From the NCBI GenBank assembly GCA_021845705.1, contig JAJZVJ010000009.1, forward strand, positions 1-19,230: a DNA stretch of 19,230 bases, read 5' to 3'. Each line of letters begins with the position of its first letter. Position 1 is the first letter of the stretch. The translations under genes and the position numbers were made by a program. Below the pieces are notes generated by a model. The model made no database searches. It saw nothing but the letters and a program-made list of their open reading frames with translations, and had not been told where the DNA came from. This document shows positions 9,833 through 16,505 of the stretch, in pieces. The DNA is from a bacterium (GTDB lineage Bacteria; Elusimicrobiota; Elusimicrobia; Elusimicrobiales; UBA9959).

Positions 9833-10686
9833 CCTGTCCTGAAAATTTCGGCTACCATGAGCCGCAGTGGTGCCCCGGCTGCGGCAATTTCGATATCCTG
9901 CCCTGCGTAAAGGAGGCTTTGTGCGGCCTCGGGATGAACGCGCAGGATTTCATAATGGTGACGGGCATAGGGCAGGCTTCGAAGCTGGGGTTTTCGGTGA
10001 AATGCAACCTTTTCAACGGGCTGCACGGGCGCGCGCTGCCGGCGGCCACGGGGATGAATATGGCCAACCACAAGGTGAAGCTGATCTCCGTTTCCGGCGA
10101 CGGCGATTATTACGGAGAAGGCGGCAACCACTTTATCCATGCCGCGCGGCGCAATCTTAACGTGGCCGTTTTCGCCGGGGACAACCGCGTTTACGGCCTT
10201 ACCAAAGGCCAGGCCTCCCCGACTTCCTCCCCGGAATTCGTTACTCCTATCCACCCGGAGGGCGTCGGCGCAAAACCGGTCAACCCTGTGCTTCTCGCGC
10301 TGGCCTCCGGCGCCACTTTCGTGGCCCGGGCTTTTTCCGGCGACAAGCCGGAGTTGACAGGGCTGATGCGGCAGGCTATAGAGCATAAAGGTTTCGCGCT
10401 GGTGGATATTATGTCGCCGTGCATCACCTTTAATAAAATAAACACTTTCGGCTGGTTCAAAGCCCGGGCCAGACCCGTAGGGCCGGAGCATGACCCCGCG
10501 AGTTTCGACGCGGCCATCAAGCTCGCTTCCGGCGGATCCGAAACCATCCCGACCGGCCTGATCTATAAAGCGGACCGGCCGCCTTTCGACGCCCGGTTTT
10601 CCGCGCTTAAGGGTGAGCCTATAGCGCGCCGCTCGGCAGGCTACGCCCCGGAGAGGGCGCGGCCGCTTTTTGAAAAGTACAAATAG
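9829..10686 (+). CDS. korB: 2-oxoacid:ferredoxin oxidoreductase beta subunit (KorB type)
   Basis: This 285-residue thiamine-diphosphate-binding subunit partners KorA. WCPGCG at 14-19 supplies two iron-sulfur ligands. HGRALPAATG at 66-75 and the ThDP/Mg2+ site GDGDYYGEGGNHF (90-102) with DNRVYGLTKGQ (118-128) are textbook. Where some KorB proteins have GIGC, this one reads GIGQASKL (46-53). That variant also occurs in the KorB subfamily with NGLHGRALP, so I do not read it as a defect. Other candidate cluster cysteines are C26, C32 and C59. It is coupled to korA by the ATGA overlap and followed ten bases later by the lyase gene. Confidence 0.9.
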   Translation: MTCPENFGYHEPQWCPGCGNFDILPCVKEALCGLGMNAQDFIMVTGIGQASKLGFSVKCNLFNGLHGRALPAATGMNMANHKVKLISVSGDGDYYGEGGNHFIHAARRNLNVAVFAGDNRVYGLTKGQASPTSSPEFVTPIHPEGVGAKPVNPVLLALASGATFVARAFSGDKPELTGLMRQAIEHKGFALVDIMSPCITFNKINTFGWFKARARPVGPEHDPASFDAAIKLASGGSETIPTGLIYKADRPPFDARFSALKGEPIARRSAGYAPERARPLFEKYK

Positions 10687-10696
10687 GGGGACAACT

Positions 10697-12142
10697 ATGA
10701 GCCGCCGCAAAAAAGCGCAGGTCCGTTCAAAATCCGCAGCCGCGCGGCTGAGCGGCGCGCGCATTGAAAAAGATTCGCTGGGGGAATTCCCGGTGCCGGC
10801 CGGGGCCTATTGGGGCGTGAACGCGGGGCGGGCGGAAGAAAATTTCCCGATCAGCGGAAGAAAGATAAACCCCGGCATTATCTCGGCGTACTGCCAGGTC
10901 AAGAAGGCCGCGGCGGCGGTCAACCTTAAAGCCGGGCGCCTGCCGGCGGCGAAGGCGAAAGCCGTCATCCGGGCCGCGGACGAGGTCCTGTCCGGCCGGT
11001 TGAGGGGCGAGTTCATCGTCGACCGTTTCCAGGCCGGGGCCGGGACCAGCACGAACATGAACGTGAACGAGGTGCTCTGCAACCGCGCGCTGGAGCTGCT
11101 GGGGCATAAGAAAGGCGACTATGCCAAGTTGTCGCCCAACGACCACGTTAACATGGGGCAGTCCACCAACGACACTTACCCGACGGCGGTCCACCTGGCC
11201 GCGCTGGCCGCGCTGGAAGAGTTCGGGGCGGCGGCGGGGCGGCTGGCCGCGTCGCTGGCCGGGCGGGGAAAAGAATTTTCCGGCATACTCAAAAGCGGCA
11301 GGACGCACCTGCAGGACGCGGTCCCGGTAATGCTGGGGCGCGAGTTCTCGGCTTACGCGGCGGCGGTGCGCGCTTCGGCGCGCCACGTCGCCCGCACCGC
11401 GGCTGACCTCAGGACGCTGGGGATCGGCGGGTCGGCCGCGGGCACCGGCATGAACACGCACCCCGCTTTCGCGCGGGGCATGGCGCGCGAACTTTCCAGG
11501 CTTACCGGCTTCAGGCTTTTGAAAGCTCCGGACCTTATGCACGCGATGCAGTCGCAGGCCCCGCTGGGCAGGGTCTCCTCGGCCCTGCGGGATTTTGCCG
11601 TAGAGCTTGGGCGTATTTGCAACGACCTGCGCCTCCTCTCCTCCGGCCCGGCCACCGGCCTGGCCGAGATCAGCCTGCCGCCGGTGCAGGCCGGCAGTTC
11701 CATCATGCCCGGGAAGGTGAACCCCTCCATTCCCGAGATGGTCAATATGGTCTGCTTCCGCGTTATAGGCAACGACCTCGGGGTTTCTCTCGCCGTGGGC
11801 GCGGGCCAGCTGGAACTGAACGTTATGATGCCGCTGATAGCGGAGAACCTGCTTGAATCCGCCGAACTGCTTGCCGCGGCCTGCCGGCAGCTCGCCCTGC
11901 GCTGCGTGGACGGCATCACCGCGGACGCCGGGCGCTGCGCGGACTACGCGCACCGCTCCATGGGGCTCGCCACGGCGCTGGCGCCGTCCCTCGGTTACCT
12001 GGCCGCCGCGGACGTGGCCAAGCGCGCGCTGGCCTCAGGGAAGACCATCACGGGCCTGCTGGAAGCGGAAGGCCGGCTCTCCGGTAAAGCTCTTTCACGG
12101 CTGCTTGACCCCGCGCGTATGACCCGTCCCGACCGGAGATAG
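10697..12142 (+). CDS. aspA: Aspartate ammonia-lyase (aspartase/fumarase superfamily)
   Basis: The 481-residue product carries the superfamily signature GSSIMPGKVNP at 333-343, with the catalytic serine in the mobile loop. Other conserved segments are QAGAGTSTNMNVNE (112-125), SPNDHVNMGQSTND (146-159), SGRTHLQDAVP (200-210) and GTGMNTHP (249-256). The stretch after the signature (IPEMVNMVCFRVIGND, GQLELNVM, CVDGITAD) resembles aspartase more than class II fumarase, so the likely reaction is aspartate to fumarate plus ammonia. Fumarase remains possible because the two differ subtly, and GTGMNTHP is fumarase-like. The N-terminus has a basic extension of about 20 residues. ATG 10697 is chosen because GGGGG (10686-10690) precedes it; an earlier in-frame ATG would lie inside korB. 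Ten bases separate it from korB, indicating one operon. The product would feed fumarate into the TCA segment. Confidence 0.8.
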   Translation: MSRRKKAQVRSKSAAARLSGARIEKDSLGEFPVPAGAYWGVNAGRAEENFPISGRKINPGIISAYCQVKKAAAAVNLKAGRLPAAKAKAVIRAADEVLSGRLRGEFIVDRFQAGAGTSTNMNVNEVLCNRALELLGHKKGDYAKLSPNDHVNMGQSTNDTYPTAVHLAALAALEEFGAAAGRLAASLAGRGKEFSGILKSGRTHLQDAVPVMLGREFSAYAAAVRASARHVARTAADLRTLGIGGSAAGTGMNTHPAFARGMARELSRLTGFRLLKAPDLMHAMQSQAPLGRVSSALRDFAVELGRICNDLRLLSSGPATGLAEISLPPVQAGSSIMPGKVNPSIPEMVNMVCFRVIGNDLGVSLAVGAGQLELNVMMPLIAENLLESAELLAAACRQLALRCVDGITADAGRCADYAHRSMGLATALAPSLGYLAAADVAKRALASGKTITGLLEAEGRLSGKALSRLLDPARMTRPDRR

Positions 12143-12159
12143 CGGCCGGGCGTGGAATA

Positions 12160-12187
12160 TTTACGAACCCCGCCTTTTTTGTAGAAT
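12160..12187 (+). promoter_or_regulatory. Candidate promoter for ygeW
   Basis: TTTACG (12160-12165), a 16-base spacer and TAGAAT (12182-12187) lie about 42 bases before the ygeW start, in the only gap of the block longer than 50 bases. The hexamers are nearly the same as those before ygeY (TTTACA, TAGAAT), suggesting a shared promoter class. Read-through from the upstream operon is also possible, since no terminator is visible after aspA. Confidence 0.45.
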
Positions 12188-12229
12188 AATGTCTGTCTGT
12201 TGATGACCGAAACCGCCTGGAGAGATAAA

Positions 12230-13420
12230 ATGTCCATCGATATCGCAAAGTCTTTAACTGAACTGGGGAAACTCAAAGCCGGCCTTTACGGCAAAGATTT
12301 CCTGCTGACCTGGGAAAAAAGCGACGCCGAGCTGAGGTCCGTGTTCCTGATAGCCGAGCTGCTCAAGGAACTGCACGCGAAGAATATCCCGCTCGACATG
12401 TTCCGGACCGGCCTCGCCGTCTCAAACTTCCGGGACAATTCCACCCGCACCCGCTTCTCCTTCGCTTCCGCCTGCAACCTGCTGGGGCTGGCCGTGCAGG
12501 ACCTGGACGAGGGGAAATCGCAGATAGCCCACGGAGAGACCGTGCGCGAGACCGCCAACATGATCTCTTTCCTCACCGAGGCCGTGGGCATCCGCGACGA
12601 CATGTTCATCGGCAAAGGCCATACCTATATGAAGGAAGTGGCGGAAGCGCTGGACGACGGCTTTAAGAACGGGGTGCTGAACCAGCGCCCGGCCGTGGTG
12701 AACCTCCAGTGCGACCTGGACCACCCTACGCAGTCCATGTCGGACATGCTTTTCATAAAGAACCATTTCGGCGGTTTCGAAAAACTGAAGGGCCGTAAGA
12801 TAGCCATGACCTGGGCGTACTCGCCCAGCTACGGCAAGCCCCTTTCCGTGCCGCAGGGCGTCATAGCCCTGATGACCCGGTACGGGATGAACGTCGAACT
12901 GGCCCACCCCGAAGGCTACGACCTGCTGCCTGAAACCATCAAGGTGGCCGGCGACAACGCTAAGAAGTCCGGCGGTTCCTTCAAGGTCTCCAACAGCATG
13001 GAGAGCGCTTTCAAGGACGCCGATATAGTCTACCCGAAGAGCTGGGCGCCGTACAAAGTTATGGAGCGCCGCACCGCGCTCCTGGAGAAGTCCGACCACG
13101 CCGGCCTTAAGGACCTGGAGAAAGAGTGCCTCGCGCAGAACGCCAGGCATACCGGCTGGGAATGCGACGAAAAGAAAATGAAACTTACCAAGGGCGGCGA
13201 GGGCCTGTACCTGCATTGCCTGCCCGCCGACATCACCGACGTGTCCTGCAAGCAGGGCGAGGTGTCCGCCAAGGTGTTCGAGAAGTACCGCATCGGCACC
13301 TACAAGGAAGCCGGGTATAAACCTTTTATCATCGCGGCGATGATAACCGCCTGCACCAAAAAGGATCCTTCCAAAGTTATCGGCGGGCTGTATAAAGCCG
13401 GCAAAAAACGGGTTCTGTAG
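12230..13420 (+). CDS. ygeW: YgeW-family (knotted) carbamoyltransferase
   Basis: At 396 residues this has the length of E. coli YgeW and is longer than ornithine or aspartate carbamoyltransferases. The carbamoyl-phosphate site is intact: SNFRDNSTRTRFSF at 65-78 with STRTR at 71-75, HPTQ at 165-168, and HCLP at 329-332. The knotted fold is a family property, not something read from the sequence. YgeW homologues are tied to anaerobic purine and ureido-compound catabolism with YgeX and YgeY. Thermodynamically they may run in the direction that releases carbamoyl phosphate for ATP synthesis by a carbamate kinase, but no such kinase gene is here. ATG 12230 is preferred to an ATG at 12200 because GGAGAG (12220-12225) is correctly placed. 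The natural acceptor cannot be read from the sequence. ygeY in the same window supports the assignment. Confidence 0.88.
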   Translation: MSIDIAKSLTELGKLKAGLYGKDFLLTWEKSDAELRSVFLIAELLKELHAKNIPLDMFRTGLAVSNFRDNSTRTRFSFASACNLLGLAVQDLDEGKSQIAHGETVRETANMISFLTEAVGIRDDMFIGKGHTYMKEVAEALDDGFKNGVLNQRPAVVNLQCDLDHPTQSMSDMLFIKNHFGGFEKLKGRKIAMTWAYSPSYGKPLSVPQGVIALMTRYGMNVELAHPEGYDLLPETIKVAGDNAKKSGGSFKVSNSMESAFKDADIVYPKSWAPYKVMERRTALLEKSDHAGLKDLEKECLAQNARHTGWECDEKKMKLTKGGEGLYLHCLPADITDVSCKQGEVSAKVFEKYRIGTYKEAGYKPFIIAAMITACTKKDPSKVIGGLYKAGKKRVL

Positions 13421-13457
13421 TCCGGGGCCTCCGGCCGTAAAAAATGGATGCGACGGC

Positions 13458-13486
13458 GCGCCGCAGGTTTCAGGGGCCTGCGGCGC
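13458..13486 (+). terminator. Hairpin between ygeW and hxsB
   Basis: GCGCCGCAGG (13458-13467) and CCTGCGGCGC (13477-13486) form a perfect 10-bp GC-rich stem with a 9-base loop. Only CTGTTT follows, so it lacks a proper T-tract. It ends 13 bases before the hxsB start. It could be a weak terminator for ygeW or a structure that masks the hxsB ribosome binding region, which has no recognisable Shine-Dalgarno sequence. Confidence 0.5.
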
Positions 13487-13499
13487 CTGTTTACAAGAT

Positions 13500-14930
13500 A
13501 TGAAGAAAAGCGCTAAAACCGGCGGGCCTCCCCATTTTAACTGGGCCAGGAGCGGCCGCGGATACCTGCTCACCAACGACGCCGGCGAGCACGCGCGCCT
13601 AACTCCGGCGCAGTTCAGGCGCTTTGCGCGCTCCGGGGACCTGCCGCCGTCCGCGAAACTGGACGAGCTGCGGGACAAGGGTTTTCTCCGGGACAAGATG
13701 GACTTTGAGGACCAGGCGGAAAAATGGTCCGGCTCCAACGCCTACCTGGACCGCGGGCCCGGCCTGCATATCCTGGTCACCACGCTCCGCTGCAACCACC
13801 AATGCCTTTACTGCCAGGCCGGCGCCGGCGGCGCCGCCGCGCGCGGGACCGACATGAGCCTGCGGGTGGCGCGCAAAAGCGTGGATTTCGCGCTGAGCGC
13901 GCCGGGCGAAGGCCTGACGGTGGAGTTCCAGGGCGGCGAACCGCTGCTGAACTGGGGCGCGGTGAAAGAAGCGGTCCTGTACGGCGAGCGCCGGGCGGCC
14001 GCGGCGGGGAAATCCCTTAAATTCGCGCTGGTCTCCAACTTCTCGCTGATGACGGAGGAGAAGGCCGCTTTCCTGTTAAAACACCGCGTCGCGCTCTGCA
14101 CCTCGCTGGACGGCCCGGCCGCGCTGCACGACCGGCAGCGTGTGTTCTCCGGAGGCGGCTCCCACGCTCTCGCGGTGAAATGGATAAAGTATTTCCAGGC
14201 TAAGCTGGGCCCCGGTTCGGACTGCGGCCCCAGCGCCCTGCTTACCGTTTCGCGCTTCTCGCTGGGCCATGAAAGGGAGGTAGTAGAAGAATATGCCGGG
14301 CTCGGGCTTGACTCTATCTTTGTCAGGCCGCTGGCGCCGATCGGGTTTTCAGCGCAGCTGTGGGACCGGCTCGGCTACAGCGCCGAAGAATTCTCGCGGT
14401 TTTACCGCAGGAGCCTGGAACATATCCTTAAGCTTAACCGGAAAGGCGTCGTCCTGAAGGAAAAGACGGCCTTCCTGGTTCTCAAGAAGGCGCTGGGGTT
14501 CAGGGATAACAAATACGTGGACCTGCGCTGCCCCTGCGGGGCCGGCCTGGGACAGCTGGCTTACGATTATAACGGCGATATCTATACCTGCGACGAGGGG
14601 CGGATGCTCGCCTGGCAGGGGGACGGGCTTTTCAGGGCGGGCAGCGTCTTTAAAGACGACTACGCCGGGGTTATATCGTCGGGTGTTGTGAAGGCCTGCG
14701 CCGCAGCCTCCAGCCTGGACCTGCAGCCGGAATGTTCGCGCTGTGTCTGGCGGCCATACTGCGGAGTCTGCCCCGCGTACAACTACCAGGCCCAGGGGAG
14801 CCTCTGGGGCGATATGCCTTCTAATGCGCGCTGCGCTATGCTGAAGGGCGTTTTCGCGGCCGCCTTTGATATCATCGGGGATAAAGGCAAGCTTAAAACA
14901 GCGGAAAAATGGCTGGCGGACCGGCCTTAA
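13500..14930 (+). CDS. hxsB: His-Xaa-Ser system radical SAM/SPASM maturase HxsB
   Basis: The 476-residue enzyme has an N-terminal recognition-like region (1-85), then the radical SAM core LHILVTTLRCNHQCLYC with C98, C102 and C105 binding the SAM-cluster, and QGGEP at 144-148. The C-terminal SPASM region holds further cysteines: RCPCGAG (C344, C346), YTCDEGRM (C364), CSRCVWRPYCGVC (C412, C415, C421, C424) and C445. AYLDRGPGLHI, CPCGAGLGQLAYDYNGD and YTCDEGRM are diagnostic of HxsB, the maturase paired with His-Xaa-Ser repeat peptides. The substrate gene lies 1.2 kb downstream. The enzyme would act in the cytosol on the precursor before export; the chemistry of this family is, to my knowledge, not established. 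The ATG at 13500 has no clear Shine-Dalgarno, and a hairpin ends just upstream. HxsC and HxsD, the usual partners, were not recognised. Confidence 0.85.
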   Translation: MKKSAKTGGPPHFNWARSGRGYLLTNDAGEHARLTPAQFRRFARSGDLPPSAKLDELRDKGFLRDKMDFEDQAEKWSGSNAYLDRGPGLHILVTTLRCNHQCLYCQAGAGGAAARGTDMSLRVARKSVDFALSAPGEGLTVEFQGGEPLLNWGAVKEAVLYGERRAAAAGKSLKFALVSNFSLMTEEKAAFLLKHRVALCTSLDGPAALHDRQRVFSGGGSHALAVKWIKYFQAKLGPGSDCGPSALLTVSRFSLGHEREVVEEYAGLGLDSIFVRPLAPIGFSAQLWDRLGYSAEEFSRFYRRSLEHILKLNRKGVVLKEKTAFLVLKKALGFRDNKYVDLRCPCGAGLGQLAYDYNGDIYTCDEGRMLAWQGDGLFRAGSVFKDDYAGVISSGVVKACAAASSLDLQPECSRCVWRPYCGVCPAYNYQAQGSLWGDMPSNARCAMLKGVFAAAFDIIGDKGKLKTAEKWLADRP

Positions 14931-14978
14931 GCCGCTGGCAGCGCTCTTTCGCGCAGGGGGCCTGTAAGCGCGCAGGCC

Positions 14979-15007
14979 TTGAAAATACCGGTTTTATCTG
15001 ATACAGT
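14979..15007 (+). promoter_or_regulatory. Candidate promoter for the 12-Cys protein/hxsA operon
   Basis: TTGAAA (14979-14984), a 17-base spacer and TACAGT (15002-15007) lie 34 bases before the next start. A small hairpin, GGCCTG/CAGGCC (14959-14964/14973-14978), sits directly upstream and could end hxsB transcripts. The precursor operon therefore appears to be transcribed separately from hxsB, allowing substrate to be made in excess of enzyme. Confidence 0.5.
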
Positions 15008-15040
15008 ATTTCAAGCTTTATTTATAAGGTGGGCATCTCT

Positions 15041-16123
15041 ATGAAAAAGTGGGGCATACTTGGTTTGGTGATCCTGTTCGGGCTCCTGATGTTTTTGCGT
15101 TTCCTTTCGAAGAAGGCCGAAGCGCCTTCGAACATGCCGCCAGTCACCCCCCCGGAAGAAGCCGCGGGGGTCGCCCTTCCTCCAGGGGCCACAGCCCAGA
15201 CCATGGCCGAAACTCCCATCGCCTCTTCATACGTGTCTGGAGCCGGAGATTACAACGACCTGATGCTGCCCAAAATGTTCTCCAAGTATGACGGGGCCTG
15301 TAAAGGCGCGTCGCTGGAGGAAATGAGGGCCACGCACGGGAGATATTGGGGTTATTTCGCGAAGTACAGTGTTCTTACCCCCGAAGAGAACAAGAAACTC
15401 TACGAATATACGGCGGACTACGTTGCCTGCTCGGCCTTGGCGCGCAATGACAGCGATATGTGCGGGGCTCTTCCCGGTGAAGCGGAAGCGGACGGGATAA
15501 AAGTGGATTCCAGGATGAGCGTAAGCGATAAATGTAAAAAAAGGGCCGACCCTGTCCTGTTCCTTTCCTACCTGGCCGGCAAAGTCAAAAGCAGCAATTC
15601 CTGCTACGCTGTTGTTTCCGGCTGGAAGCCCAAGATCCTGGCCAAGATCTCCATGCCCGCTCTCTGCGACGCCGCCAGCAAAGGCATAATCCCGACCAGG
15701 GAATACGCGCTGAGCGTCTTCCCTGACCAGAAGCGCAAGATCATGTCCCTTTTTCCGGATTCGAAGTCTTCCTGCGGAGGGGACGCGGAATGCCTGGCCA
15801 GTTTCGCCCTCTATAGCGCCATTAAAGACGGGAACGCCTCCGAGTGCCCCGCCGCTAAAGCGGCTTTCTGCGAGGCCGTGATAACAAAGTCTCCCTCCGG
15901 CTGCGAAACCATAGTAAAGGATATGTCCAAGTATTATTGCAGGGTTATCGCCAGGGGGATGAAAGTCACCAACGGCAGGCTGGGCATGTCCCCGGACGAG
16001 ATCAAGGCCGATATCGCCAAGGTTGAAGAAGATAAAAAATATAAAGAAACTCAGAAGAAAGAAGTCGACAAGATAACCGAAGAGTTAAACAAGCGGATCA
16101 AGGACATGAAGAAAGGCAAATAG
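15041..16123 (+). CDS. Membrane-anchored 12-cysteine protein of unknown function, co-operonic with hxsA
   Basis: I do not recognise a family. The 360-residue product opens with MKKWGILGLVILFGLLMFLRF, a single N-terminal membrane anchor, followed by a Pro/Ala-rich linker to about residue 60. The remainder is a soluble domain with twelve cysteines, an even number consistent with disulfides in an extracytoplasmic compartment. Spacing such as SSCGGDAECLAS, SECPAAKAAFCEAV and YYCRVI suggests helical repeats with paired cysteines. The last 45 residues are Lys/Glu-rich and look like a coiled coil (VEEDKKYKETQKKEVDKITE and following). ATG 15041 is chosen over an upstream in-frame GTG because AAGGTGGG (15026-15033) is correctly placed for it. 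Only 13 bases separate it from the hxsA start, and both share one promoter candidate and one terminator. A role in holding, exporting or using the mature peptide is inference from context. Confidence 0.7.
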   Translation: MKKWGILGLVILFGLLMFLRFLSKKAEAPSNMPPVTPPEEAAGVALPPGATAQTMAETPIASSYVSGAGDYNDLMLPKMFSKYDGACKGASLEEMRATHGRYWGYFAKYSVLTPEENKKLYEYTADYVACSALARNDSDMCGALPGEAEADGIKVDSRMSVSDKCKKRADPVLFLSYLAGKVKSSNSCYAVVSGWKPKILAKISMPALCDAASKGIIPTREYALSVFPDQKRKIMSLFPDSKSSCGGDAECLASFALYSAIKDGNASECPAAKAAFCEAVITKSPSGCETIVKDMSKYYCRVIARGMKVTNGRLGMSPDEIKADIAKVEEDKKYKETQKKEVDKITEELNKRIKDMKKGK

Positions 16124-16136
16124 CCGGGCGGATATT

Positions 16137-16445
16137 ATGCAAAATAAAACATCCAAAATAAAAAAGAATATCAGGCTTTTCTTCTCCAGCGAGGAAGGAA
16201 AGATGCTTGACGCCGATATCGTCAAGACGGGGCTCGCGCTGGGCATCCTCGGCACGGCGCTGGTGGAGCAGGCTTCCGCGCAGATACATAATAATTATTT
16301 CAGCCCTACCGCGCATATCAGCCACAGCAGCCACGGCTCCCACGGCAGCCACGGTTCCCATGGTTCGCATTCCTCGCACGGCAGCCACGGCTCCCACGGC
16401 AGCCACGGTTCGCACGGCAGCCACGGTTCCCACGGTTCCTATTAA
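16137..16445 (+). CDS. hxsA: HxsA-family precursor peptide with C-terminal His-Xaa-Ser repeats
   Basis: The 102-residue protein has two parts. Residues 1-50 form a leader: basic and hydrophobic start, then LFFSSEEGK (14-22), an amphipathic stretch to ALGILGTALVEQASAQ. A short Asn/Tyr spacer (IHNNYFSPTA) follows. From residue 60 to the penultimate residue there are 14 unbroken triplets: HIS, HSS, four HGS, HSS, seven HGS, closed by a terminal Tyr. Strict three-residue periodicity with His and Ser fixed is the hallmark of HxsA substrates, and hxsB lies nearby. Canonical HxsA proteins can be longer, so this is a compact variant. The hydrophobic block ending in ASA-Q could serve as an export signal (cleavage after ASA) or a leader recognised by the maturases. 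Modified His/Ser side chains might bind metal or form cross-links; that is speculation. A strong terminator follows the gene. Confidence 0.85.
   Translation: MQNKTSKIKKNIRLFFSSEEGKMLDADIVKTGLALGILGTALVEQASAQIHNNYFSPTAHISHSSHGSHGSHGSHGSHSSHGSHGSHGSHGSHGSHGSHGSY
16314..16439 (+). repeat. 14 tandem 9-base units encoding His-Xaa-Ser
   Basis: Fourteen in-frame nine-base units have the form CAY-NNN-Ser. His and Gly codons are mostly CAC and GGC/GGT. Ser codons alternate between AGC and TCC/TCG, which need multiple base changes to interconvert. The varied serine codons argue that the amino-acid pattern is maintained by selection, not merely the product of recent slippage. Confidence 0.9.
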
Positions 16446-16466
16446 GTCAGGGGGACGCTGAATGTT

Positions 16467-16505
16467 CCGGGCCTTGCGCTTCAGCGCGGGGCCCGGTTCC
16501 TTTTT
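16467..16505 (+). terminator. Intrinsic terminator of the hxsA operon, overlapping the convergent gene
   Basis: CCGGGCC-TT-GCGC (16467-16479) pairs with GCGC-GG-GGCCCGG (16484-16496) through a TTCA loop, giving 13 continuous pairs including two G.U. TTCCTTTTT follows on the plus strand. The right half of the stem contains the last codons of the convergent radical SAM gene, so one sequence serves both coding and termination. Confidence 0.8.

Noticed and set aside
10727..11953. 408-codon open frame antisense to the aspartase gene
   Set aside because: It is Arg/His/Gly-rich shadow sequence opposite a fully motif-bearing lyase.
10697..12142. Assignment as class II fumarase
   Set aside because: GTGMNTHP is fumarase-like, but IPEMVNMVCFRVIGND, GQLELNVM and CVDGITAD fit aspartase better. 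Fumarase is kept as the alternative.
12422..13738. 438-codon open frame antisense to ygeW
   Set aside because: It is a GC-rich shadow frame opposite a gene with all carbamoyltransferase motifs intact, and it also crosses the hairpin and the hxsB start.
16314..16439. Possible CRISPR or satellite array
   Set aside because: The units are nine bases, in frame and without spacers. They encode the His-Xaa-Ser tract and are part of the hxsA gene.
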